Of a DNA stretch of 64,000 nucleotides, positions 27,454-35,514 are shown one piece after another (position 1 is the stretch's first letter; every line of letters starts with the position of its first letter). The notes beneath the pieces were generated by a model. The model ran no database searches, was not told where the DNA came from, and saw only the letters and a list, made by a program, of their open reading frames with translations. The position numbers and the translations under genes were made by a program. The stretch is taken from assembly GCA_047633055.1 (NCBI GenBank), contig JBLIEI010000008.1, positions 17,293 to 81,292 of the forward strand. Reading direction: 5' to 3'. This stretch comes from CALJFL01 sp047633055 (GTDB taxonomy: Bacteria > Pseudomonadota > Gammaproteobacteria > Pseudomonadales > Halieaceae).

Positions 27454-28845
27454 CTACTGAATCTTTTCGCGCTGTTGGTGATTTTCAGAAAAACGGATTA
27501 CGATCTCCCCAATAGTTAGCGTAATTATTACGCCTCCGACCACAGCCCACTCAGGCCCTGAACCCGGAGTGTACATAAACAGCACAATAGATAAGGCAAG
27601 TATTGTGATGCATAGCCAGGCGCAGAATCGTGACATCCCCAGACCACCAGGCACCGCATAAGGACGCGGGTGGTCCGGGTCAAGTCGCCGCATTTTTATG
27701 AACGTCAGCATCATGCCTTGATAGGGGAGCAGAAATATGACCGCGCTGAAAGCGAATAGCGACCAGAATAGATCTTCGTTGGAACCGGAAAGAAAGCCGT
27801 AAAGCACGAGTACAAAAGTGCTTACCAAGCCCATTAAAACGGCTGCCCCTATCGGTGTGCCGATCTTGGTTTCCAATGCAAATATCTTTGGTAATTCGCC
27901 TTCTATGGCAGCCTCTGCCGCCGCTCGGTTGCAACCCAATGCCCAGGTCACGCCATTGGAGAAAAATGTATAAAGAGCGCCAATGCCGAGAATCAGTACA
28001 AAAGCATTACCTATTGCACTGCCACCGAAGAACATGACGAGGGTATCAATCAAACCCTCCACCAGGTTGATATCGCCGGCGGGAATGGCGGCCAATATCG
28101 CAAATGTACCCAACACATACAGTACCAGGATAATCGCACCGGAGATCAAAATAGCGCGAGGTACGTCCCGCGCGGGATCGCGCATCTCGTCACTGCCGGC
28201 GCTAACGAGTTCAAAGCCAAGCATCCCGTAAATAATTGCGGGGATGTACTGGATGCTGCTGCCAAAGTCTGGCTTCAACGTTTCCAGGGTCAGCGGGTTG
28301 GCCATTCCGTTGTGTTGTATGTGGTTAAACGCGCCGATGATGACAGCAATAAAGATGAGGATCTTGAGCAGAGCGCCTATATTGGGAATCCATTTACCCA
28401 CATCCAGGGCCATTACATTGACTGCCACCGTCAGCCAAGTGAGCATGACGCCAATGATAATTTGTCCACCCAGGCTAAGATTGGGAAAAAAAATCTGCTT
28501 GAAAACCCCAGCAAACAGTAAGAATATCGCCGGTATCCATACCGCCGTATTCACCCAGTAGCACCAGGTTGCTCTCGATGCCCAGCGTCCGCCGAATCCA
28601 TTCCTGATCCACGCGTAAATACCGCCCTGCTGCGGATAGGCACAACCCATCTCCGCACAGATCATGGCAAAGGGCACAAAAAATATTAGGCCCAGCAGAA
28701 TCCACCAGACAATGCTGGGCGCGCCTACTGATGCAGCAGCGGTCAGCGTGTCGAGTAGTAGGATGGCGGATACGGTGAACAACACCATGTCGCGTTGACG
28801 GAGGGCCTTGCTGTGAACGATTTGCCCGGTCATAGGATTTTCCAT
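27454..28845 (-). CDS. APC family amino acid/polyamine permease
   Basis: A 463-residue inner-membrane permease with about 12 hydrophobic segments. The N-terminal LFTVSAILLLDTLTAAASVG and the following AEMGCAYPQQGGIYAWIRNGFG are APC-superfamily motifs for helices 1-3, and ELVSAGSDEMRDPARDVPRAI is the loop after helix 6. The neighbourhood (SpuC-like aminotransferase, PuuA-like ligase, agmatinase) suggests uptake of putrescine, agmatine or a related amino compound; that is inference. It lies downstream of the aminotransferase gene on the same strand, but a terminator-like hairpin separates them. ATG 28845 or ATG 28833 may be the start; neither has a strong ribosome site. Confidence 0.88.
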   Translation of the reverse strand: MENPMTGQIVHSKALRQRDMVLFTVSAILLLDTLTAAASVGAPSIVWWILLGLIFFVPFAMICAEMGCAYPQQGGIYAWIRNGFGGRWASRATWCYWVNTAVWIPAIFLLFAGVFKQIFFPNLSLGGQIIIGVMLTWLTVAVNVMALDVGKWIPNIGALLKILIFIAVIIGAFNHIQHNGMANPLTLETLKPDFGSSIQYIPAIIYGMLGFELVSAGSDEMRDPARDVPRAILISGAIILVLYVLGTFAILAAIPAGDINLVEGLIDTLVMFFGGSAIGNAFVLILGIGALYTFFSNGVTWALGCNRAAAEAAIEGELPKIFALETKIGTPIGAAVLMGLVSTFVLVLYGFLSGSNEDLFWSLFAFSAVIFLLPYQGMMLTFIKMRRLDPDHPRPYAVPGGLGMSRFCAWLCITILALSIVLFMYTPGSGPEWAVVGGVIITLTIGEIVIRFSENHQQREKIQ

Positions 28846-28917
28846 TTCGGATACTGGAGTTGTTATTCTTCACCACACACGCTTTGCCCACCGGTGTTCG
28901 GTCGCCGTGCAAGACCT

Positions 28918-28940
28918 AAAAAACCCGGCTTAAGCCGGGT
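28918..28940 (-). terminator. Rho-independent terminator after the aminotransferase gene
   Basis: ACCCGGCTTAAGCCGGGT at 28923-28940 is a perfect palindrome (7-bp GC-rich stem, TTAA loop). Read on the minus strand it is followed by six T residues (28918-28923). It lies 11 bp past the stop of the SpuC-like aminotransferase gene, which fits termination of that transcript before the permease gene. Confidence 0.8.
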
Positions 28941-28950
28941 AGAGATGTTT

Positions 28951-30318
28951 CTAGCGAATACCGTAATGGTGCGCGGTTTCATCCAGCGCAATACCGAGTT
29001 TGTCGATCAGAGTATCGATCTCCTCGGTATTGCAGATCAGCGGCGGCGCAGTAATCATCGCATCACCGGTCTGGCGAACCATCAAACCATTTTCATTGGC
29101 CCGATTTCGACAAAACACTGCGCCGGCTCCGTCGGGAGCCAAGCGACCCCGGGTTTTCTTGTCATTCACCAGTTCTAGTGCGGCGAACATGCCTATGCCG
29201 CGCACCTGTCCCACAATGGGGTGATCTTCAAACTCGCGCAGTCGAGATTGGAAGTGAGGCGCCACGTTGGTCTCGGCGTTTTCAATTATGTTGTCTTCGC
29301 GAAGAATTCGCAGGGTTTCCAGACCGGCTGCGCAAGCAGCGGGATGCCCGGAGTACGTTAATCCATGAGCGAATTCACCACCACCTGCCATCAGTACGTC
29401 AGTAATTTTTTCGCTGACCATTACGCCGCCAAGCGGGATATACCCATTGGTGATCGCTTTTGCAAACGTCATCAGGTCGGGCTTGATGTTGTAGGTTTCA
29501 CTGCCAAACCAATTGCCGGTTCGACCGAAGCCGCAGATGACCTCATCCGCAATAAGCAGAATTTCGCGCTCGTCGCAGATGCGCTGAATTTCTGGCCAGT
29601 AGCTGTCGGGTGGAATAATGACACCACCGGCGCCCTGCACAGGTTCCGCGATAAATGCTGCGACGTTGTCCTCACCCAATTCATCGATTTTGGCTTCCAG
29701 TTCGCGGGCAACTTTGAGGCCAAACTCATTGACGTCCATGTCGCCGCCGTTGACGAACCAGTGGGGCTGATTAATGTGGTGCACATAGTCCAGACCGCGA
29801 GCTTGTTCATGCATTGCACTCATACCGCCCAGTGATGCGGCGGCAATGGTGCTGCCGTGATACGCATTTTTACGACTGATGATCTGCTTCTTGTTGGGTT
29901 TCTTCAGCAGGTCGAAGTAGCGGTGTACCAGACGAATATTGGTGTCGTTGGCTTCGGAACCTGAATTGGTGAAAAAGACGTGCTGGAACTGGTCCGGAGT
30001 GACATCCACCAGAGCCTTGGCCAATTCTACTGCAGGCTGGTTGGAGCACTGGAAGAAATTATTGTAATAAGGGAGCTCCTGCATTTGCTGGTAGATGGCT
30101 TCGATAATACTTTTTTGGCTGTAGCCGAGGTTGCAGCACCACAGGCCGGACATGCCATCTAGCATTTTATGGCCGTCGGAGTCGTAGATGTAAATATGTT
30201 CCGCTCTGCTCATGATCCTACCGCCCTGTTTGGCGTAGTTCTGAAAGTCGGTGAATGGGTGCAGGTGGTGGTCTTGATCCAGTTGCCGCAGCGCGGCGGT
30301 GTTTGCCTTCATATTCAT
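28951..30318 (-). CDS. spuC: Class III aminotransferase, putrescine-pyruvate type
   Basis: A 455-residue omega-amino acid aminotransferase. It should move the terminal amino group of putrescine or a similar diamine to pyruvate, giving 4-aminobutanal. PLP-binding landmarks: TNSGSEANDTNIRL, AYHGSTIAAASLGG, LIADEVICGFGRTG (cofactor Asp) and MTFAKAITNGYIPLGG with the Schiff-base Lys. The N-terminal HHLHPFTDF pattern and overall length match Pseudomonas SpuC-type enzymes. GAGGA at 30326-30330 precedes the ATG at 30318. It is divergent from the PuuA-like ligase gene, and a terminator follows its 3' end. The symbol reflects resemblance; beta-alanine or other omega-amines are alternative substrates. 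Confidence 0.86.
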   Translation of the reverse strand: MNMKANTAALRQLDQDHHLHPFTDFQNYAKQGGRIMSRAEHIYIYDSDGHKMLDGMSGLWCCNLGYSQKSIIEAIYQQMQELPYYNNFFQCSNQPAVELAKALVDVTPDQFQHVFFTNSGSEANDTNIRLVHRYFDLLKKPNKKQIISRKNAYHGSTIAAASLGGMSAMHEQARGLDYVHHINQPHWFVNGGDMDVNEFGLKVARELEAKIDELGEDNVAAFIAEPVQGAGGVIIPPDSYWPEIQRICDEREILLIADEVICGFGRTGNWFGSETYNIKPDLMTFAKAITNGYIPLGGVMVSEKITDVLMAGGGEFAHGLTYSGHPAACAAGLETLRILREDNIIENAETNVAPHFQSRLREFEDHPIVGQVRGIGMFAALELVNDKKTRGRLAPDGAGAVFCRNRANENGLMVRQTGDAMITAPPLICNTEEIDTLIDKLGIALDETAHHYGIR

Positions 30319-30371
30319 TTGATCATCCTCAATAGGTGCTATCTTGCCCGGAGTTTGACTCGAGACAATCT

Positions 30372-30458
30372 ACCCCGAAGTGGTATGGCTGATTTGCTTG
30401 CAGCGTTGTTTAATAGTGTGGCACATCGAGAGGAGATAGAAATTACCCCTAAAGTGGT
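30372..30458. promoter_or_regulatory. Imperfect direct repeats in the polyamine divergent promoter
   Basis: ACCCCGAAGTGGT (30372-30384) and ACCCCTAAAGTGGT (30445-30458) are near-identical and lie 73 bp apart, about seven helical turns. Each is itself a weak inverted repeat (ACC...GGT). They sit between the divergent aminotransferase and PuuA-like ligase genes, so they may be paired operator sites for a shared regulator. No regulator gene for them is seen in the window. Confidence 0.35.
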
Positions 30459-30505
30459 GGTTCGGCTCTTCATTTACAAAAATAATTATCGCGTGGAATA
30501 AGCCA

Positions 30506-31855
30506 ATGGTTGAGCAAACCGAGCAACTTGATGATTTTCTGGCCGCTAATCCAGATATTGAAATTTTTGAAGTCATGCTGTCAGATCTGGCAGGGGGGCT
30601 GCGGGGCAAATGGGTAACCCGTGACAAGATTCACAAGGTCATGCAAGGCGCTTTGAAACTGCCGATTAGTTCGGTAGCTTTTGATGTCTGGGGCCGCGAT
30701 GCTGAAGAATGGGTATTTGACTCTGGCGATGGCGACGGTATGTGTGAGGCGGATATTCGAACTCTGGCACCGGTTCCCTGGGCTTCACGCCCGACCGGAC
30801 AGGTGATGTTCTCTTTGCGAGAACTGAGCGGTGAACCCTGCGCGATTGACCCCCGCGTTCTGTTGCAGCAGCAAATGGACCGCTTCTCGGCTTTGGGTCT
30901 CACTCCCGTGGTGGCCAGCGAGATGGAATTTTATCTGTTCAAAAAGGGCAGGGATGAGCTGGGCAGACCACGCCATAGCCAAACCGATAGCATTGGGGGT
31001 GCGCTGGCCGCTGGCCAGACTTACGGCATAGAAACTATGAGTGACATGGCCGAATTGATGCACGACATCCGCGATGCCTGTACTGCCCAAAATTTGCCGA
31101 TAGATACCCTGATCAAGGAGAGTGCGCCCTCCCAGTATGAAATCAATCTATTCCACAGCCCGGATGCCCTGGTTGCTGCCGATCAGGCGGTGATGTTGCA
31201 GCGGGCGATTCGCGGGGTGGCGATAAAGCACGGTATGTTGGCCAGCTTTATGGCCAAGCCGTTTGGGGATTTGGCGGGTAATGGCATGCATTTGCACTGC
31301 AGTTTACTCGATAAGGATGGCAACAACGCCTTTGATGACGGTACCGGCAAGGGCACGCCTTTGTTACAGCAAGCGATTGCGGGGTGTCTCGCCAACATGG
31401 AGGACAGTATGCTGATTTTTGCACCCAATCTGAACTCCTACCGTCGCTTCCAGCGTGGTACTCATGCGCCACTGGCGCCGAGTTGGGGCTATGAGAATCG
31501 AACGGTGGCGGTGCGTGTACCCGCGGACGCCCATGTCGCTACGCGCATCGAGCATCGCGTGCCAGGTGCTGATGCTCTTCCTCATCTGGTCATAGCGACC
31601 CTGCTTGCGGGCATTCTTGATGGCATTGAAAAAAAAATGTCGGCACCTGAGCCAATGACCGGCAACGCCTATGATCAACTCCCGCCAAGTTTACCGCGCT
31701 ACTTGCCTGATGCGCTCACCAGATTTTCAGAGAGCGAATTTATCGCCAGGAGTTTTGGTGCCGAGTTTCAGAAAGTGTTTACTATCATTAAACAGCAAGA
31801 GCTTGATACATTCGATTGTCAGGTGACCCCGCTTGAATACGATGCCTGTTTATAG
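30506..31855 (+). CDS. puuA: Glutamine synthetase family gamma-glutamylpolyamine synthetase
   Basis: A 449-residue enzyme of the glutamine-synthetase fold. It should ligate glutamate to putrescine or a related amine with ATP. Landmarks: an N-terminal beta-grasp (EVMLSDLAGGLRGKWV), SEMEFYLFKK with metal-binding Glu, APSQYEINLFH, GNGMHLHCSLLD with the N-loop His, and TVAVRVPADAHVATRIEHRVPGADA. Lacking the adenylylation site and the classic GlnA C-terminus, it fits PuuA/SpuI-type proteins. GGA about eight bases upstream serves as a ribosome site. It is followed after 32 bp by agmatinase, so agmatine-derived putrescine could be directly glutamylated. Other amine substrates remain possible. Confidence 0.85.
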   Translation: MVEQTEQLDDFLAANPDIEIFEVMLSDLAGGLRGKWVTRDKIHKVMQGALKLPISSVAFDVWGRDAEEWVFDSGDGDGMCEADIRTLAPVPWASRPTGQVMFSLRELSGEPCAIDPRVLLQQQMDRFSALGLTPVVASEMEFYLFKKGRDELGRPRHSQTDSIGGALAAGQTYGIETMSDMAELMHDIRDACTAQNLPIDTLIKESAPSQYEINLFHSPDALVAADQAVMLQRAIRGVAIKHGMLASFMAKPFGDLAGNGMHLHCSLLDKDGNNAFDDGTGKGTPLLQQAIAGCLANMEDSMLIFAPNLNSYRRFQRGTHAPLAPSWGYENRTVAVRVPADAHVATRIEHRVPGADALPHLVIATLLAGILDGIEKKMSAPEPMTGNAYDQLPPSLPRYLPDALTRFSESEFIARSFGAEFQKVFTIIKQQELDTFDCQVTPLEYDACL

Positions 31856-31887
31856 CTTGGTTTCATAACGTTTATAAGGAAGAATTA

Positions 31888-32823
31888 ATGAGTGAGTTGG
31901 AAAGCAAGCAGGTTCCTGTTGATGATGTATCTTTTTTCGCCAATGTCTTCAGTTTTATGGGCTTGCCGCTTAGCCGCGATCTGGAGCCTGACGATTTAGA
32001 TGCGGTTGTTATGGGAGTGCCCTACGATCTCGCTACCTCCGGGCGCGCGGGTACGCGATCCGGCCCTCAGGGTATTCGACAGGCCAGCGCTAATCTGGCC
32101 TGGGAAGAACGCCGCTGGCCCTGGTCTTTCGCGCTCGCAGATTCACTCAAAGCCATTGACTACGGGGATGTCGAATTCCTGTATGGCGATAGCGACGATA
32201 TGCTGGAGCAGGTGGAAGCCCACGCCGCGCGAATAACTGGCGCAGGGAAAGTTTTAGTGAGCCTTGGCGGAGACCACTTTGTGACTCTGCCGCTACTGCG
32301 AGGGCACGCGAAAGCCCATGGCAAGATGGCCTTGATTCATTTCGACGCGCACACGGACACCTACGACGAAGAGAATAAATACAACCACGGGTGTATGTTT
32401 GCGCGTGCGCCGGAGGAGGGCATTATTGATCCTTCAAAATCCATTCAAATTGGCATTCGCACCAACTACGACAGGCCCAGGCATGAATATCAGGTTATCG
32501 ATGCGCACATCGCCAATGAACAACCGGTCGCTGAGACAGTTGCAGCTATACGCGCTAGGGTTGGCGATGAGCCTGCCTATCTTACTTTCGATATTGATTG
32601 CCTGGATCCTGCGTTTGCACCTGGCACCGGTACACCCGTGGTGGGTGGCCTGTCAACTTCCAGGGTGTTGCGTATTTTGCAGGGTATCGCCGACCTGAAT
32701 ATTGTAGGTTTTGATGTAGTGGAAGTGTCGCCGGCCTACGATCATGCAGAGGTTACCGCACTGGCAGGAGCCTCTCTGGCACTGGAATTTCTGTATATGA
32801 TTGCTACTCGCAAGAAGAGTTAA
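31888..32823 (+). CDS. speB: Agmatinase
   Basis: Hydrolyses agmatine to putrescine and urea using two Mn2+. The 311-residue protein closely follows E. coli SpeB in memory: NVFSFMGLPL, GVPYDLATSGRAGTRSGP, SLGGDHFVTLPLLR (His130), FDAHTDTYD (Asp153), TFDIDCLDPAFAPGTGTP and FDVVEVSPAYDHAEVTAL. AAGGA at 31876-31880, seven bases before ATG, supports the start. It is 32 bp after the PuuA-like gene and followed by a strong bidirectional terminator. It is distinct from the guanidinobutyrase-like paralogue at 11291. Confidence 0.94.
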   Translation: MSELESKQVPVDDVSFFANVFSFMGLPLSRDLEPDDLDAVVMGVPYDLATSGRAGTRSGPQGIRQASANLAWEERRWPWSFALADSLKAIDYGDVEFLYGDSDDMLEQVEAHAARITGAGKVLVSLGGDHFVTLPLLRGHAKAHGKMALIHFDAHTDTYDEENKYNHGCMFARAPEEGIIDPSKSIQIGIRTNYDRPRHEYQVIDAHIANEQPVAETVAAIRARVGDEPAYLTFDIDCLDPAFAPGTGTPVVGGLSTSRVLRILQGIADLNIVGFDVVEVSPAYDHAEVTALAGASLALEFLYMIATRKKS

Positions 32824-32893
32824 CGCGCCAACACAAGCCGGCCCCCAACCAAATTCGGCGGGGCCGCCTTCGACCCCCGGAGGGTCGGGCCAC

Positions 32894-32932
32894 AAAAAAA
32901 CGCCTTGGGGAGCTAATCCCCAAGGCGTTTTT
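32894..32932. terminator. Bidirectional Rho-independent terminator between speB and the TonB receptor gene
   Basis: A 12-bp perfect stem, ACGCCTTGGGGA (32900-32911) pairing with TCCCCAAGGCGT (32917-32928), loop GCTAA. It is flanked by seven A's on the left (32894-32900) and five T's on the right (32928-32932). It can therefore terminate both the plus-strand speB transcript and the minus-strand TonB receptor transcript. A second small hairpin (32871-32887) lies just before it. Confidence 0.9.
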
Positions 32933-32950
32933 GGTTCTGTACTCGTTCTG

Positions 32951-35329
32951 TTACTCCCAGCTTGTTCCTAGACGAAGTCCGAAAGTACGGGGACGCTGGG
33001 GCCCGAAGAAATGGGAGGGCAATATCGCCCCATTATTGTTTTGCCCGTCCCATTTGAACTCGTCAAACAGGTTCTCGACATAGGCTTCCACATACCAGTT
33101 GCTGTCGGACTCGAAGCCCACTCGCAAGGCTGCGATAGCGGCTGCATCGATCATGGTTTCATTAAGGCCTGCCCAACCGCCGCCGCGCTCATCTTCCCAG
33201 GAAACTTCGAAGTTGGTGGTGATCGTACCGCTGCCAACTGGGAAGTAGCCATCCAGCACAGCCGCGGCGGACAGTTCCGGGGCCCAAAACAAGGGGCTAC
33301 CTTCACAGCCGTTTTCGTCATTGGGGTCATCGCAGACCCGCTGCAGTTCCGTCGCTTCCGAATCGAGATAGCCGGCGGCTGCGTAAAGGGTAAAGTACTC
33401 ACCCAGGGCAGTAGTGACAGACCCTTCAATCCCAAAGGATTCCACCTGACCCACATTGTCGACCTTGGATGCGCCTCCGTCGAAGAACACGATTTGCAGG
33501 TCTTCGTATTCGTAGTAGTAGATGGTCAGATCGACATTGGTTTTGCCGCCAAAGAAGCTATCTTTGTAGCCAATCTCATAGGAATCGACAGTTTCCGGGT
33601 CGAAGGTTGTCGGCAGGAAACCGTCGGCCTGAGTGAGACCAGTTTGGCCGAACCCAGGCGGAATGCCGGCGCTGTCTGCTAGCGAGAAACTACCGAAGCC
33701 ACCGGATTTGAAGCCCTGGGTGTAGCTGGCGAAGAACATTCGCTCGTCGGTGGTGCGCCATTTGGCCAGTACCCTGGCAGTGGTGTCGTCCCAGGAATCG
33801 CTCTCCCGGATGAAACCATCGGTCGCGAAGCCATAGCCGAAATACGGGCCCAGGTCACTCGCCGGTGCGGGGACGTCCAGTGCAAAATCCTTGTCGTCTT
33901 TGGTGTAACGCAGCCCCACTTCAATATCAAAATTGTCGGTAATATAGTAATCGATGTTGGCGTAGGCGGCCCAGCCTGTATAGTCGCCCTTGATTCGGCC
34001 AGTCTCGGCCAGCAGGCCATCTGGCTGTGAGGTAAATTCGTAGCCGAAGTAGTCCACGTAGAGTTGCTCGCAGTTGCTGAACTGGTAGCCGGCGTATTCG
34101 GCGTAGTAGGCGTTGCCGTAGTACTGGCAGAACAGGTCCTCATCACCCGTAAAAGTGAACTCAGTGTCGATTTCTTCTTTGTAGTAGGAGGCTCCGGCAT
34201 ACCAGGACAGCGGCCCCTCGCTGTTGGACGTCAGGCGCAGTTCCTGCTGAAAGTAGTCGCCCGCCTGATCCTGACGGTAATTGTTGAGGTTCAGCGGGGT
34301 GCCGTCATAGTCCTCGTTGTAGAAGTAATCGTGGTCCTTATAGCCGGTATTAGAGGTCAGGGTTGCGAAGTCGAAATCATAATCGATGCGCACACCCAGG
34401 CTAAGGATATCGGCATCATCGTTATCGCCCCCGGACTGGTCGGAGTCAATTTCTTCCTTGTTACCGCGCAGGTTCACGCCGCCCACGATGTTCTGGTCAA
34501 AGGCCTCCCAGATATCCCCCGTGTCGATTGCTCGATACACCGAGCCCGATTGCTCTCGCTCCTCGTACTCAAACGTGGTGTAAACTGCCAGTCGATCTTT
34601 TTCGAATGCAGTGGACCAACGCAGAGCCCATTTGTTATGTTCGATCAACTTGTCGGAGCCAGGGAATTCGTTCTCGGCGAATGGACCCTCGGTGGAATAG
34701 TAGCCCGCCAGGCGCATGGCAAAATTGTCGTTTACCGGAATATTGATGGCGCCATCAGCGGCGAAGCGGTCTCGCTCGGCGACGTCCACGTTGATATAAC
34801 CTTCGTTGCCGCCGCCCACTTCAGCCCGCATGGTGTGTATGCTAAACGCGCCGCCAACGGAGCTGCGGCCGAACAGGAAGCCCTGGGGTCCGCGCAGAAT
34901 CTCGGCCCGCTCTATGTCATACAGACTGGTGACCGCGGAGCCATTACGTCCCTCATACAGGTCGTTTTTGAAAAACGCCGAGGAGGGGTCGCCACCGATG
35001 CCAAAGTCCTGGGTGCGAATGCCTCGTACACTGATGGCGTCAATAAAGCTGTCCTGGCTATTACCGGTAACCCCCGGGGTGAAGGACACCAGGTCTTTCA
35101 CGTCGTCTAGGTTCATTTTGTTGATGAAATCGCCAGACAACGCCGTGATAGCCAAGGGTACGTCCTGCACTGATTGGCTGCGCTTGGTGGCAGTGACAAG
35201 CACCTCTTCGAGGGTTTGTGCCCACACCGGAACACTTAAAGTTGAGGCCATTAAAGTGGCTGAGACAGCGCCACAAAGTGTCTTCTTCCTGATCATCGGC
35301 GCTTTGTTGCTGGCTTGGATAATAGTCAT
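32951..35329 (-). CDS. TonB-dependent outer-membrane receptor
   Basis: A 792-residue outer-membrane importer that takes up a ligand with TonB energy. The signal peptide has an extended start (residues 1-37, cleavage after VWA), followed by the TonB box region TLEEVLVTATKR, the plug domain (VPLAITALSGDFI, DLVSFTPGV, VRGIRTQDFG, AEILRGPQGFLFGRSSVGG) and a barrel of many Tyr/Phe-rich strands. The C-terminus ends GLRLGTSWE rather than in the usual aromatic residue. AGGGA upstream supports ATG 35329. It is followed by the bidirectional terminator. Upstream on the same strand are a TPR-sulfotransferase and a LuxR regulator, an association I recall from marine gamma- and alphaproteobacteria. Ligand unknown. 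Confidence 0.93.
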   Translation of the reverse strand: MTIIQASNKAPMIRKKTLCGAVSATLMASTLSVPVWAQTLEEVLVTATKRSQSVQDVPLAITALSGDFINKMNLDDVKDLVSFTPGVTGNSQDSFIDAISVRGIRTQDFGIGGDPSSAFFKNDLYEGRNGSAVTSLYDIERAEILRGPQGFLFGRSSVGGAFSIHTMRAEVGGGNEGYINVDVAERDRFAADGAINIPVNDNFAMRLAGYYSTEGPFAENEFPGSDKLIEHNKWALRWSTAFEKDRLAVYTTFEYEEREQSGSVYRAIDTGDIWEAFDQNIVGGVNLRGNKEEIDSDQSGGDNDDADILSLGVRIDYDFDFATLTSNTGYKDHDYFYNEDYDGTPLNLNNYRQDQAGDYFQQELRLTSNSEGPLSWYAGASYYKEEIDTEFTFTGDEDLFCQYYGNAYYAEYAGYQFSNCEQLYVDYFGYEFTSQPDGLLAETGRIKGDYTGWAAYANIDYYITDNFDIEVGLRYTKDDKDFALDVPAPASDLGPYFGYGFATDGFIRESDSWDDTTARVLAKWRTTDERMFFASYTQGFKSGGFGSFSLADSAGIPPGFGQTGLTQADGFLPTTFDPETVDSYEIGYKDSFFGGKTNVDLTIYYYEYEDLQIVFFDGGASKVDNVGQVESFGIEGSVTTALGEYFTLYAAAGYLDSEATELQRVCDDPNDENGCEGSPLFWAPELSAAAVLDGYFPVGSGTITTNFEVSWEDERGGGWAGLNETMIDAAAIAALRVGFESDSNWYVEAYVENLFDEFKWDGQNNNGAILPSHFFGPQRPRTFGLRLGTSWE

Positions 35330-35514
35330 TTGAATCCCTATATTCTGAGGTAAAGTTATTATCGCGGTGACTGCCCGTAGCTTTTTTTATTCGAGGAAAC
35401 TCCATGTCCATACATCGTTATACTCGACTGGAAGAGTACCAACACGGACGCAAAATAATATACCCCGATGGTGTGGGTCTGTGGATGCTTAGCATTGGCA
35501 GTATTACCACAGTT

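Noticed and set aside
34064..35110. A 348-codon open frame on the plus strand, antisense to the TonB receptor gene
   Set aside because: It is fully contained in the receptor gene, which has signal peptide, plug and barrel motifs. The antisense product is low-complexity Val/Ile/Gly-rich with no family features.
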